Origin: Salipiger bermudensis
GTDB lineage: Bacteria; Pseudomonadota; Alphaproteobacteria; Rhodobacterales; Rhodobacteraceae
Reading direction: 5' to 3'
Length of the DNA stretch: 64,000 nucleotides
Assembly: GCF_020171625.1 (NCBI RefSeq)
Contig: NZ_JAIUZY010000006.1
Span: 1 to 64,000 of the forward strand
Positions 1-8,545 of the stretch are shown here, piece after piece. Under the pieces are notes generated by a model. It made no database searches. It was given only the letters and a program-made list of their open reading frames with translations, and was not told the DNA's origin. A program made the position numbers and the translations under genes. Positions within the stretch are counted from its first letter, which is position 1. Every line of letters starts with the position of its first letter.

Positions 1-218
1 CCGTCAACGCCATCGCGCCGGGCTATATCGCGACCAACAACACCCAGGCCCTGCGCGACGATCCCGACCGCTCTGCCGCGATCCTCGACCGCATCCCCGC
101 CGGGCGTTGGGGCGATCCCACGGATATCGGCGGGACGGCGGCCTTCCTCGCCTCCCCGGCGGCGACATACATCACCGGGGCCGTGCTCAACGTCGACGGC
201 GGCTGGCTGGCGCGCTGA
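1..218 (+). CDS. kduD: 2-dehydro-3-deoxy-D-gluconate 5-dehydrogenase-like SDR, C-terminal part
   Basis: Only the last 71 residues are inside the window; the 5' end is missing and the reading frame begins at base 3. The visible part starts [14 protein letters not shown] and contains [13 protein letters not shown], with the ending VDGGWLAR. This is the C-terminal pattern of KduD-type short-chain dehydrogenases, which interconvert keto-deoxy-gluconates in uronate and pectin breakdown. The Rossmann and YxxxK segments lie outside, so the assignment rests on the tail alone; another SDR of the same subfamily remains possible. A strong terminator follows, so this is the last gene of an operon entering from the left. 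Confidence 0.7.
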   Translation, partial: VNAIAPGYIATNNTQALRDDPDRSAAILDRIPAGRWGDPTDIGGTAAFLASPAATYITGAVLNVDGGWLAR

Positions 219-235
219 GTTTGTGTGATGCCGTG

Positions 236-267
236 AAGGGGCCCCGTCGGATGCGACGGGGCCTTTT
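236..267 (+). terminator. Rho-independent terminator after kduD
   Basis: A perfect 10-bp stem (GGCCCCGTCG at 240-249, CGACGGGGCC at 254-263) with a GATG loop is followed by TTTT. The AAGG before the stem can pair with the T run. It lies 18 bases after the stop and closes the kduD operon. Confidence 0.85.
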
Positions 268-413
268 CGTTCGCGGTGCTGGCTCTTTTCTCGCGAAGGG
301 GAGCTGACCCTTCAGGCTGGCCCGAGACATGCGCAGCCTCGTTGCAGTCTCCATTTGCCGCAGGCGCGCCCACGAGAACTGTCTGACAACCTTGTTCGCA
401 GGCTGGCGCTACC

Positions 414-1181
414 TCAGACCTTCCCGACGCTGCTTGAACGCAGCAACGCCCGATAGCGCGCCTGGCTGCCCTTGAGATGCTGGCGCATGGTGGCGCGCGC
501 CGCGTCTTCGTCGCCGTCGAGGATGGCGCCCACGATCTGCTGGTGCTCGGCGGAGATCACGTCGAGATACTCGCGCGCGACCGGCTCGGTCTCGGTGTCG
601 GCGAGCGCCTTGCGCGGGATCAGGTTCGACCCGATCATCGACAGGAAGTCGCCGAACCGGGGGTTGTTGGTGGCCTCGGCAATGGCGAGGTGCAGCGCGA
701 AGTCGGCATCTGCGGTGACCTCCCCGGCCTTGGCCGCGCGTTCGACCTCGCGCAGGCAGTCGATGATCTTCTCCTCCTGCGCCGGCGAGCGGCGCTGCGC
801 GGCCAGCGCGGCGGCGTCTGCCTCGACCGCGGTGCGCAGCTCGAGCAGTTCGATCATCGAGGAGATGCGGACGAAATCGATGTTCTGGAACGGCAGCGCC
901 ACCGGGGCCGGGGGCGCGAGCACGAAGACGCCGGCACCCTGCCGCGGCTCGACCAAGCCGTCGGCGCGCAGCGAGGAGATCGCCTCGCGCACCACCGTGC
1001 GGCTGACGCCGAACTCCTGCGTCATCCGCGCTTCGCTCGGGAGGCGTGCGCCCGGTGGATAGCTGCCAGAGACGATCTGGTCGCGCAGCGCCTCGCGCAC
1101 CGTCTCGACAAGCGTGCGCCCGGTTTCGGACCGGTCAGAGCGTCGCATCTTGGCTGGCATATCCATGGCTCGCGGGTTCAC
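414..1181 (-). CDS. GntR-family regulator, FadR/FCD type
   Basis: A 255-residue protein of normal length for the FadR subfamily. Residues about 25-90 form the winged helix-turn-helix, with the typical GARLPSEARMTQEFGVSRTVVREA core. The rest is an all-helical FCD effector domain with DADFALHLAIAEATNNP, which carries ligand or metal-binding residues in this family. Such regulators usually control sugar-acid or organic-acid catabolism. It converges on the kduD-like gene, so control of that uronate operon is a reasonable inference, although its promoter faces metN. Start codon choice is uncertain within the first 12 residues, which hold several methionines. Confidence 0.85.
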   Translation of the reverse strand: MNPRAMDMPAKMRRSDRSETGRTLVETVREALRDQIVSGSYPPGARLPSEARMTQEFGVSRTVVREAISSLRADGLVEPRQGAGVFVLAPPAPVALPFQNIDFVRISSMIELLELRTAVEADAAALAAQRRSPAQEEKIIDCLREVERAAKAGEVTADADFALHLAIAEATNNPRFGDFLSMIGSNLIPRKALADTETEPVAREYLDVISAEHQQIVGAILDGDEDAARATMRQHLKGSQARYRALLRSSSVGKV

Positions 1182-1589
1182 TTCTCAGACAGGAGGGTGC
1201 GCGCGAGTGTGGCATCTGTTCGATTCGTTGTCCATGCAGCGTGCATGAGGGGCGGGGGAGGAGATTGGCGTCGGATTGGTGCCGGGAACAACGGGTTTCA
1301 GGCGGCTCGGTGTGAATCTGTCGAACAAGCGCGTAGAAATGTATGACCGCAGGAAGGCTATCCTTCCCGGCGACGACGCGCCTGAACAGGCGGTAACCGC
1401 GTCTACCAAAGCCGCCCGCGCACCCCGCCCCATAACACCGGCCCTCCACCGGCGAGCAGAGGTGCCACAATCCGACCGTCTCGGTGGCCCCTCCGGCGCC
1501 GGTTTTGCACCGACTGCCCCTTGCGTCCGCCCCTCTAATCCGGTCTATCGCCCCGCACGGAGGAGGCCGGACGCTAGCGAGAGGCTCAG
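1182..1589. promoter_or_regulatory. Divergent control region gntR / metN
   Basis: About 400 bases without a gene, holding both promoters. CATGCA-GCG-TGCATG at 1233-1247 is an inverted repeat with two perfect 6-bp arms, 52-66 bases upstream of the gntR start, and is a candidate operator. I looked for a SAM-binding riboswitch before metN and did not recognise a SAM-II or other known core. A weak hairpin (GCCAC / GTGGC) lies in the metN leader. Confidence 0.45.
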
Positions 1590-2651
1590 ATGGCCGAGAC
1601 ACAGACAACCGGCGCCGCGATCAGCTTCGCGGCCCTTGGAAAGTCCTTTGAGAAAAAGGGCTCGGGTCAGGTCATGGCCCTTGAGGACGTGAGCCTCGAG
1701 GTGCCGGCCGGGACGATCACCGGAATCATCGGGCGCTCGGGCGCCGGCAAATCGACGCTTCTGCGCATGGTCAACGGGCTGGAACAGCCGACCACGGGCA
1801 GCGTGACGGTCGCCGGGCACGATGTCGGGCGCGCCAGCGCCGCCGAGCTGCGCCACATCCACCGCGATGTCGGGATGATCTTCCAGCACTTCAACCTGCT
1901 GAGCTCGCGCACCGTTTACGGCAACGTGGCGCTGCCGCTCGAGATTGCCGGCGTGCCGAGCGCCGAGATCAAGCCGCGGGTCGACGACCTGATCGCGCGC
2001 GTGGGTCTCGAGGAGCTGAGCCGGCGCTACCCGGCAGAGCTGTCGGGCGGGCAGAAGCAGCGCGTCGGCATCGCGCGGGCGCTGGCCACCCGGCCCAAGG
2101 TGCTGCTCTCGGACGAGGCCACCTCGGCGCTCGATCCCGAGACCACGCAGACGGTGCTGAAGCTGCTGGCCGACATCAACCGCGATCTCGGCCTGACCAT
2201 CCTGCTGATCACCCACGAGATGGCGGTGGTGCGCGACATCGCCAGCCACGTGGCGGTGATCGACGGTGGCCGCATCGTCGAGCAGGGCACCACCTACGAT
2301 GTCTTCGCCGAGCCCAAGCATCCGACCACGCGCTCGTTCCTGTCGGGCATCACCGGCGTGACCCTGCCGAGCTTCATCGCCGACCGGCTGCAGCCCGAGC
2401 GCCCGCAGGGCGCGGCGCAGGAGGTGATCCGCATCACCTTTGCCGGGCAGCACGCCACCGATCCGATGCTGGCCATGCTGACCTCTGAGCTGGGCATCGC
2501 CGTCAACATCCTTGCCGGCGCCATCGAGGAGATCGGGCCGCACCCGTTCGGCAACCTGCTGGTCTCGGTCGAGGCCGGGCGCGGCGCCGAGGCGCGCGCC
2601 TATCTGGAACGTCACGCGCTGCTCACGGAGGTGCTGGGCTATGTCGGCTAA
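1590..2651 (+). CDS. metN: Methionine ABC importer, ATP-binding protein
   Basis: A 353-residue cytoplasmic ATPase. Walker A (GRSGAGKST) is at residues 48-56, the ABC signature is LSGGQKQR, Walker B runs into LLSDEATSALD, and the switch His lies in LITHEM. After residue 265 a NIL (ACT-like) domain follows, the methionine-sensing regulatory domain that marks MetN against other ABC ATPases. It opens a three-gene operon in the order metN-metI-metQ and overlaps metI by 11 bases. The start has GGAGG upstream at 1560-1565, which is rather far, so a slightly different start is possible. Confidence 0.93.
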   Translation: MAETQTTGAAISFAALGKSFEKKGSGQVMALEDVSLEVPAGTITGIIGRSGAGKSTLLRMVNGLEQPTTGSVTVAGHDVGRASAAELRHIHRDVGMIFQHFNLLSSRTVYGNVALPLEIAGVPSAEIKPRVDDLIARVGLEELSRRYPAELSGGQKQRVGIARALATRPKVLLSDEATSALDPETTQTVLKLLADINRDLGLTILLITHEMAVVRDIASHVAVIDGGRIVEQGTTYDVFAEPKHPTTRSFLSGITGVTLPSFIADRLQPERPQGAAQEVIRITFAGQHATDPMLAMLTSELGIAVNILAGAIEEIGPHPFGNLLVSVEAGRGAEARAYLERHALLTEVLGYVG

Positions 2652-3315
2652 CCTGATCAACATGCTGCTCGAAGCAACGCTGCAGACGCTCTACATGGTG
2701 GCGATCTCCGGCGCGCTCGGCACGATTTTCGGCCTGCCCATCGGCGTCTACCTCGCCGTCTCGCAGCGCGGCGAGCTGCTGTCGTCTCCGGCGGTGAACA
2801 AGGTTCTGGGGCTCGTGGTCAACGCCACCCGCTCGGTGCCGTTCATCATCCTCGTGGTGGCGATCATCCCGTTCACGCGACTGATCGCCGGCACCTCCAT
2901 CGGCACCACCGCCGCCATCGTGCCGCTGACCATCGCCGCGGTGCCGTTCATCGCGCGGCTGGTCGAGAACGCCATCCGCGAGGTCGACAGCGGCCTGATC
3001 GAGGCCGCCCGCGCCATGGGCGCCACGCCGCTGCAGATCATCCGCAAGGTGCTGATCCCCGAGGCGCTGCCCGGCATCACGCTGGGCCTGACCCTCGCGG
3101 CGGTGAGCCTCATCGGCTATTCCGCCATGGTCGGCGCGGTCGGTGGCGAGGGCTTGGGCGATCTCGGCATCCGCTACGGCTACCAGCGCTTCATGCCCGA
3201 GGTCATGCTGGCGGTGGTCGTCATCCTCATCGTGCTGGTCCAGCTCGTGCAGTCCCTCGGCGAGGGTCTGGCCAGACTGGTCGACAAACGCGCGCCGCGC
3301 AATCGCGGCCGCTGA
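2641..3315 (+). CDS. metI: Methionine ABC importer, permease
   Basis: A 224-residue inner-membrane permease with about five hydrophobic segments. The ATG at 2641 (MSANLINMLLEATLQ) lies inside the metN stop region and gives the usual MetI length; the open frame continues upstream only as overlap with metN. The EAA-type loop that contacts MetN is visible in AARAMGATPLQIIRKVLIPEALPGI. Translational coupling with metN is expected from the overlap. Confidence 0.93.
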   Translation: MSANLINMLLEATLQTLYMVAISGALGTIFGLPIGVYLAVSQRGELLSSPAVNKVLGLVVNATRSVPFIILVVAIIPFTRLIAGTSIGTTAAIVPLTIAAVPFIARLVENAIREVDSGLIEAARAMGATPLQIIRKVLIPEALPGITLGLTLAAVSLIGYSAMVGAVGGEGLGDLGIRYGYQRFMPEVMLAVVVILIVLVQLVQSLGEGLARLVDKRAPRNRGR

Positions 3316-3361
3316 TCCCTAAATCAAGCATCAGAAGAATGCAGCAAGGAAGGAAAACCCC

Positions 3362-4138
3362 ATGAAGCGACTGATCCCCGTCGTCTCCGCGCTGGCGCTC
3401 ATCGCCGGCACCGCCTCTGCCGAGGACATCAAGGTCGGCGTCTCGCCCGGCGAACATGCCGAGATCATGGAAGAGGTGGCCAAGATCGCCGAACCAATGG
3501 GCCTGAACATCGACGTGGTCGAGTTCTCGGATTACGTGGTGCCGAACCAGGCGCTGGCCGATGGCGACATCGAGGCCAACTCGTTCCAGCACCAGCCCTA
3601 TCTCGACAACCAGGTCAAGGACCGCGGCTTTGCGCTGGTGCCGGTGGCGACCACCATCACCACCCCGATGGGCGTCTACTCCGACAGTATCACCGACATG
3701 GAGGCCTTCCCCGAGGGCGGCTCCATGGGCATCCCGAACGACCCGACCAACGGTGGCCGCGCGCTGCTGGTGCTGCAGAGCCTCGGCCTGCTGAAGCTCG
3801 CCGAGGGCACCGGCCTCGTGCCGACGGTGCTCGACATCGTCGAGAACCCCAAGGGCATCAAGTTCCGCGAGCTCGACGCCGCGCAACTGCCGCGCTCGCT
3901 GGCCGATCTCGATGCGGCGCTGATCAACACCAACTACGCCATCGCCTCGGGCCTGAACCCGAAGGAAGATTCCATCGCGATGGAAAGCGCCGACAACCCC
4001 TACGTGAACATCATCGTGGTGCGCGAAGGCGACGAGGAGCAGCCCTGGGTGCAGCCGCTGATCGACGCCTATCACAGCCCCGAGATCAAGGCGTTCATCG
4101 ACGAGAAGTACCAGGGCACCGTGCTGACCTCCTGGTAA
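3362..4138 (+). CDS. metQ: Methionine-binding periplasmic protein
   Basis: A 258-residue NlpA/MetQ-family solute-binding protein that delivers methionine to MetNI. The N-terminus is a standard Sec signal peptide cleaved after TASA. There is no lipobox Cys, so it is soluble in the periplasm rather than a lipoprotein as in E. coli. Family motifs include VGVSPGEHAEIME near the mature start and NDPTNGGRALLVLQ in the middle. AAGGAAGG precedes the ATG. The terminator right after it ends the operon. Confidence 0.92.
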   Translation: MKRLIPVVSALALIAGTASAEDIKVGVSPGEHAEIMEEVAKIAEPMGLNIDVVEFSDYVVPNQALADGDIEANSFQHQPYLDNQVKDRGFALVPVATTITTPMGVYSDSITDMEAFPEGGSMGIPNDPTNGGRALLVLQSLGLLKLAEGTGLVPTVLDIVENPKGIKFRELDAAQLPRSLADLDAALINTNYAIASGLNPKEDSIAMESADNPYVNIIVVREGDEEQPWVQPLIDAYHSPEIKAFIDEKYQGTVLTSW

Positions 4139-4160
4139 GCGCAGTCCTCTTGTGACAGCG

Positions 4161-4190
4161 AAAGGGCGGCCCGTCGGGGCCGCCCTTTTT
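4161..4190 (+). terminator. Rho-independent terminator after metQ
   Basis: A perfect 12-bp stem (AAAGGGCGGCCC at 4161-4172, GGGCCGCCCTTT at 4177-4188) with a GTCG loop runs into a T tract. It lies 23 bases after the metQ stop. Confidence 0.92.
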
Positions 4191-4367
4191 GCTTTGTGCT
4201 TGGGGGGGAATTGGCGCTGGCCCGATCCGGGGGAACGTTGCTGTGTCAGGCGCGGCACGGGCGACGAGGCCAGTGGCTTGTAGTGAAGAGCCACCGTGCG
4301 GCAGAGCGAAAGCGGCGCGCCACCGCCGTCGGCTCGTCCTGATCAGGGAAACCGCCCGCCGGAGGCC

Positions 4368-5321
4368 TCAGGCCTTGGCGACCGGGGCTGCGTCTGCCTC
4401 GAGACGGGCCTCGATCACGGCAAGCTCGGCCATCTTGAGGATCGCGTCGCGGCTCGAGGCCGCGGCGATGAAGCGCGCCTTGTGGCAGAACTTGGCCCCC
4501 GTCACGCCCGACGCCTGCTCGAGCTCCGCGCCCGACAGGCCTGCCCAGGCCGCCGGCAGGTCGGCCCGTTGCTCGAAGCCCTGATCGTGCTTGCGGATGC
4601 CGCCCAAGGTCCATTCGCCGGCGCCGCGCGGGGTCACCACGAAGAGCAGGTGCTCGGCACCCGCCTCGATCACCGCGGGCCGGAAGGGCATTCCCATCGG
4701 CAGCTCGAGGATCGGGCTGTCGCCCGCCGCGCGGATGGCCTCGGCGGCCAGCGTTTCGGCGCGCCGCTTGGCGGCGCTGCGCGCGACGCGGGCCTCGACG
4801 AACTGCCGCGCGATCTCGACCGCGGCGTGGAAGGCGCGGGTCTCGCTCTCGGGGTCGGTGTCGTCGAAGACCGGCTTGAGGGTCTCGATCAGCCCGGGCA
4901 GGGTCAGCGACGACAACGGGCCCCCCTCGGAGAGGCTCACCGTGCCGTTGTCGACCTGATCGACGGGCAGCACGAAGCTGCGGTCGAACGAGGCGTGGAC
5001 CGTCTCGAGATCCGCCTCGGGAATGTCGAAGCTCCTCAGGAAGTCGAGGCCGAAATGCTTCCAGACAAGCCCGAACGAGCTGTAGGGGGTGCCGTCCTCG
5101 CGCAGCGGGCTTTCGCGCTGGTGATGGTCGAAGATCCCGCCCTCGGGGTCATAGGCGCCGCCGACGTCGTAGATCAGGCGGCCTTCGGCGGGCGTGATCC
5201 ACTCGGGGGCGCGACTGCGCACGACCTCGGCCTCGGGATGCAGGCGGGTGAGGATGACGGTCGACAGCACTTCATCGGCATGGAAGCCGCCGGAATGAGT
5301 GACAAGGGTGCTGATGGTCAT
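4368..5321 (-). CDS. MYG1-family (DHH-like) protein
   Basis: A 317-residue protein of the MYG1/UPF0160 family, related to DHH phosphoesterases. The N-terminal THSGGFHADEVLS motif, DVGGAYDPE and the FDHHQRES metal-binding motif are all present, so the putative active site is intact. Eukaryotic MYG1 is reported as a 3'-5' RNA exonuclease in nucleus and mitochondria. The role of bacterial members is not established, and no neighbour explains it. The gene stands alone between the metQ terminator and the oxidoreductase operon. Confidence 0.85.
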   Translation of the reverse strand: MTISTLVTHSGGFHADEVLSTVILTRLHPEAEVVRSRAPEWITPAEGRLIYDVGGAYDPEGGIFDHHQRESPLREDGTPYSSFGLVWKHFGLDFLRSFDIPEADLETVHASFDRSFVLPVDQVDNGTVSLSEGGPLSSLTLPGLIETLKPVFDDTDPESETRAFHAAVEIARQFVEARVARSAAKRRAETLAAEAIRAAGDSPILELPMGMPFRPAVIEAGAEHLLFVVTPRGAGEWTLGGIRKHDQGFEQRADLPAAWAGLSGAELEQASGVTGAKFCHKARFIAAASSRDAILKMAELAVIEARLEADAAPVAKA

Positions 5322-5559
5322 CTGGGTCGTCCTGCTGCTGGGAATGCCCGCCCCCTATGGCATCGCTCGCGGCGCCGCAAGATGCGAGGGCGGCTGGATC
5401 GGCGTGCAAGGGGGCCGGTTGGGGCGAGGAGATGATGGGGCTGGGCGACCGGTCTACGCGTCGGCGGGCGCCGCGACGCGGTGAGGCTTGCCGCCCGTCA
5501 CGCCGGTGGCGGAGCCGCCGTCAAAGGGACGGGGGCCTGCCTTGGATCAGGTGAGCACC

Positions 5560-5582
5560 GCTGGCCGCCTCACGCGGCCAGC
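5560..5582 (-). terminator. Terminator-like hairpin after the oxidoreductase gene
   Basis: A perfect 9-bp stem (GCTGGCCGC / GCGGCCAGC) with a 5-base loop lies 28 bases beyond the stop of the gene at 5610. There is no T tract on the minus strand, so intrinsic termination is not certain. The remainder of 5322-5609 shows nothing recognisable. Confidence 0.5.
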
Positions 5583-5609
5583 AGTCTTGACTGGGTGAGC
5601 GCGCGGCGC

Positions 5610-6590
5610 TCAGGGGCGCAGCATGACCTTTCCCGAACGGCCCGGGGTCAGCGCGGCTTTCATCGCATCGGCACATCGCGACAACGCGTAGCTGCCCTCG
5701 CTTTCGAGCGGCAGCTCGCCGCGTGTGGCCAGCTCGACCAGTTCGCCGATCAGGCGGCGGCGGGTCTCGGGGGCCATCTCCTTGCTGACGCGCGCGCCCC
5801 AGAAGCCCTTCACCGTGACATGCTTGGTGATCAGCTCGCCTGAGGACAGCGCCAGCGGCGCCCCGGTCGCGGTGCCGAAGACGACCAGCTCGCCATCGGT
5901 GCCGAGCAGGTCGACGAGGTGCGTGGCCATCTCTCCGCCCACCGAGTCGATGGCAGAGACCGCGCCGGCCTCGCCGATCAGCGCCCGGGCCTTCGATTTC
6001 CAGTCCGGATCGGCGGTGGAAAGCACGTTGGTCATGCCGGAGCGCAGCAACTCGTTGGCCGCCTCGTCGCGGCGCACGAGGTTCAGCAGGTGGATGCCGC
6101 GCGCCTTGGCGAGACCGGCCATGATCTTGCCGACCGCGCCGTTCGCGGCGGTCTGGACCAGCCATTCGCCCTTGCCGACCTTGAGCGTTTCGAGCAGCGA
6201 CAGGGCGCTGAACGGCATCGCCACGAGCTGGGCGCCGGCGGTGTCCGAGATGGCCTCGGGCAGCGGCAGAAGCGTCGCGGCGGGGGCGGTGAAATACTCG
6301 GCCCACGCGCCGTGCACCCCGGCGACGGACACGCGTTTCCCGAGCAGATCGGGATCGACGCCCTCGCCAAGCGCCTCGACGATGCCGAGCGCTTCAGAGC
6401 CGCCGATGGCGCCGGGAAGCGGCGGCTTGTAGCCGTAGTTGCCGCGGATCGTCCACAGATCATGGTTGTGGATCGGCGACAGAACCATGCGGATCAGCGC
6501 CTCGCCGGCGGCCGGCTCGGGGCGCTCGATTTCGCGCGCGGCAAGTACATCGGCGGGCTCGCCGAAGGTGTCGTGGATGGCAGCGAACAT
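5610..6590 (-). CDS. Zinc-independent alcohol dehydrogenase-like (MDR) oxidoreductase
   Basis: A 326-residue medium-chain dehydrogenase/reductase of the quinone oxidoreductase / enoyl reductase branch. The N-terminal GroES-like domain carries GAIGGSEALGIVEALGEGV. The nucleotide-binding part has QTAANGAVGKIMAGLAKARG in place of the classic GxGxxG. No catalytic or structural zinc Cys set is visible, so it is probably an NADPH-dependent reductase of enones, quinones or enoyl-CoA. I start it at MFAAIHDTFGEPADVL because AAAGGACC lies upstream; the open frame extends further but only overlaps the TetR gene. It is co-transcribed with that regulator (22-base gap). Confidence 0.85.
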   Translation of the reverse strand: MFAAIHDTFGEPADVLAAREIERPEPAAGEALIRMVLSPIHNHDLWTIRGNYGYKPPLPGAIGGSEALGIVEALGEGVDPDLLGKRVSVAGVHGAWAEYFTAPAATLLPLPEAISDTAGAQLVAMPFSALSLLETLKVGKGEWLVQTAANGAVGKIMAGLAKARGIHLLNLVRRDEAANELLRSGMTNVLSTADPDWKSKARALIGEAGAVSAIDSVGGEMATHLVDLLGTDGELVVFGTATGAPLALSSGELITKHVTVKGFWGARVSKEMAPETRRRLIGELVELATRGELPLESEGSYALSRCADAMKAALTPGRSGKVMLRP

Positions 6591-6612
6591 GCTGGTTGGT
6601 CCTTTCGGTTGG

Positions 6613-7215
6613 TCAGGAGGCCCCGGTGGGGGCAAGCTGGGCAGAGGTTTCCTCGCGCGCCATGAGGAGAGCCGCGTCGCTCTGGGCGAGCTTGGCCAGC
6701 ACCGCGGCGCCGAGCCACTTGGCGTAGAGCATCCGGGCCGTGGCCTCGGGATCGTCGACGCGGGCCACGGTGCCGTCTTCGGCGCCGTCCCGCAGCAGCC
6801 GGGCGATGCGGTCGACCACGGCGTCGACGCCCCGGTCGAGGATCTCGCGCATCGGCGCCGACAGGTCGGCCACCTCTGCGCCAAGCTTCACCACGAGACA
6901 CTCTCCGGCGATGCCCGCCTGTCCGGCCTCGGTCAGCCACGCATCCCAGAACCGCATGAGCTTGCCGCCCGCCGGGCCGGGCGCGGCGATGAGGGCGTCG
7001 AACCGATCGAGATAGCCCGCGACGTACTCCTCGAGCAGCGCCGTGCCGAAGGCCTCCTTGGAGGCGAAGTAGTAGTAGAACGACCCCTTCGGTACGCCGC
7101 TTTCGGCGAGGATGCGCGACAGGCCCACTCCCGAGAACCCGTGCCGCAGCAGCAGGCTGCGCCCGGCGTCGAGAATGCGTTTCCGCGTGAGATCCGATTT
7201 GCTTTCCTCTGTCAT
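6613..7215 (-). CDS. TetR-family regulator
   Basis: A 200-residue TetR repressor. The N-terminal HTH (residues about 10-55) reads LTRKRILDAGRSLLL, then GVPKGSFYYYFASKEAFG, which is the conserved recognition-helix region. The C-terminal part resembles the NemR/AcuR-type ligand domain (FWDAWLTEAGQAG, GECLVVKLGAEV). A Cys (GECLVV) sits where members of this branch often have a reactive residue. It precedes the MDR reductase and probably represses itself and that gene through the palindrome at 7237-7251. Confidence 0.88.
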   Translation of the reverse strand: MTEESKSDLTRKRILDAGRSLLLRHGFSGVGLSRILAESGVPKGSFYYYFASKEAFGTALLEEYVAGYLDRFDALIAAPGPAGGKLMRFWDAWLTEAGQAGIAGECLVVKLGAEVADLSAPMREILDRGVDAVVDRIARLLRDGAEDGTVARVDDPEATARMLYAKWLGAAVLAKLAQSDAALLMAREETSAQLAPTGAS

Positions 7216-7236
7216 GGGCGGTGAGTTAATCAGTAA

Positions 7237-7251
7237 TAGACCGGTCGTCTA
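7237..7251. promoter_or_regulatory. Candidate TetR operator
   Basis: TAGACCGGTCGTCTA has perfect TAGAC / GTCTA arms around CGGTC, 21-36 bases upstream of the TetR start. This matches the general TAGACC..GGTCTA form of NemR-type operators. It is the only strong palindrome in the interval. Confidence 0.6.
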
Positions 7252-7636
7252 GTGCTGGTCGCGAAGCTGTGATGGGCTTGGCTGTCGCGCCGGATCTTGT
7301 CATGCGGAGGCAGGTGCGAGACCTGAGGCGAGGTCGCGGAGCGCTGCGCCGGGGAGGGCGTGCCCAAGAGAGGAGCTTGCGTGGCGGAGGAGCCGCTTTG
7401 GCCGCGCGCCGCAAGCGCGCTGGCTTTGCAGTGATGCGGAGCCGGGCCTGCGAGCCGCTTTGCCTCACCGGTCCTGATCCGCGCGACACCGGGCTGCGAG
7501 GGCTGCTCTGTCCGACGCGCGCAGCGTCCGAAACACCACGCCCCGACGCCCCACGCGCCACAACGCGGCGCGCCATGCCTCGCAAGCAGGCGCCCGTCGG
7601 TGTATCCAGCGCCGACACCCACGCGCGAGGCCCGTC
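7252..7636. other. Intergenic stretch before the LysR gene
   Basis: About 385 GC-rich bases between the TetR promoter and the first recognisable LysR codon. No gene, RNA or terminator is evident. The frame of the following LysR is open back to a TGA at 7475-7477 but has no ATG, GTG or TTG. The 12-mer AGACCTGAGGCG at 7319-7330 recurs as one arm of the hairpin at 24248-24282. Confidence 0.4.
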
Positions 7637-8545
7637 ATCAAACGCTACCCCTCCATCCAGGCGCTGCGCGCCATCGAAAGCGTTGCCCGCCATGGCGCGC
7701 TCTGGCGTGCCGCGGCCGAGCTCAACGTCACCCGCAGCGCGATCAGCCACCAGCTTCGGCTGCTCGAGGCTGATCTGGGCTTCAAGATCGTCGAGCGCAG
7801 CGGCAACAAGTCCGAGATCACGCCCCGCGCGCGGGCCTATGCCGAGGACGTGCGCCGCGCCCTGAGCATGATCGCCAGCTCGACCGCGCGGGTGGCGCAG
7901 GCGGGGCTGACCGGGTCGCTGACGATCAGCGCAACGCCCGGCTTCGCCGACGGCTGGCTCTGTCTGCATCTCGGCGATTTCGTCGCCGAGCATCCCGACG
8001 TGGTGGTCAGGGTGCTCAGCTCGCACAGGATGGCCGACACCACCAATCCCGAGATCGACACCTTCATCACCTTCGGCCACGAGCCGCGCCCCCATCTCAG
8101 AAGCACGCCGCTGTTCTCGGTCGAGTTCACGCCGCTGTGCAGCCCGGCCTATCTCAGCCGGTTCGAGAATTTCAACGACCTGCGCATTCTGCAGCAGGCC
8201 ACGCTTCTGCACATGACCGATTTCAGCGACTGGGAAGACTGGATGACCCGCTCGGGGCTGCCCCCCGAGGAGGCCCGGCGCGGCATCTGTTACTCGGACA
8301 TGAACATCGTGCACACGGCGGTGCTCGCGGGGGAGGGGATCGCCATCGGCGACACCGTCCTGTGGGGCAAGGACCTGCGCGCGGGGCGCCTGATGCGGCC
8401 CTTCGCGGCCTCCCTGCACAAGAAGACGGGGTATTTCATTTGCACGCCGGAGGAAAACATCGACAACCCCATTGTCGAGGCGTTCCACAAGCGGCTGTTG
8501 TCAAAGGTGGAATTCGAGCCTCTCTCACCGGATCGGACCGCGTGA
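7637..8545 (+). CDS. LysR-family regulator (GcvA-like), start codon unclear
   Basis: The protein begins near IKRYPSIQALRAIESVARHG and continues through a complete LysR HTH (AAAELNVTRSAISHQLRLLE) and a full effector-binding domain ending at 8545, about 300 residues. No ATG, GTG or TTG lies in frame before 7850, which is far inside the HTH-linker region. Either a rare start (ATC at 7637, CTG at 7508) is used, or the 5' end carries a frameshift. An ATG at 7575 in another frame (MPRKQAPVGVSSADTHARG) would join with a one-base shift near 7631. Its position directly upstream suggests it controls the carnitine operon. Confidence 0.7.
   Translation: MKRYPSIQALRAIESVARHGALWRAAAELNVTRSAISHQLRLLEADLGFKIVERSGNKSEITPRARAYAEDVRRALSMIASSTARVAQAGLTGSLTISATPGFADGWLCLHLGDFVAEHPDVVVRVLSSHRMADTTNPEIDTFITFGHEPRPHLRSTPLFSVEFTPLCSPAYLSRFENFNDLRILQQATLLHMTDFSDWEDWMTRSGLPPEEARRGICYSDMNIVHTAVLAGEGIAIGDTVLWGKDLRAGRLMRPFAASLHKKTGYFICTPEENIDNPIVEAFHKRLLSKVEFEPLSPDRTA

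Noticed and set aside
1400-1589. A SAM riboswitch in front of metN
   Set aside because: Expected from alphaproteobacterial methionine genes, but I could not find the SAM-II core or another known SAM aptamer. Only a short hairpin is visible. A covariance-model scan would decide.
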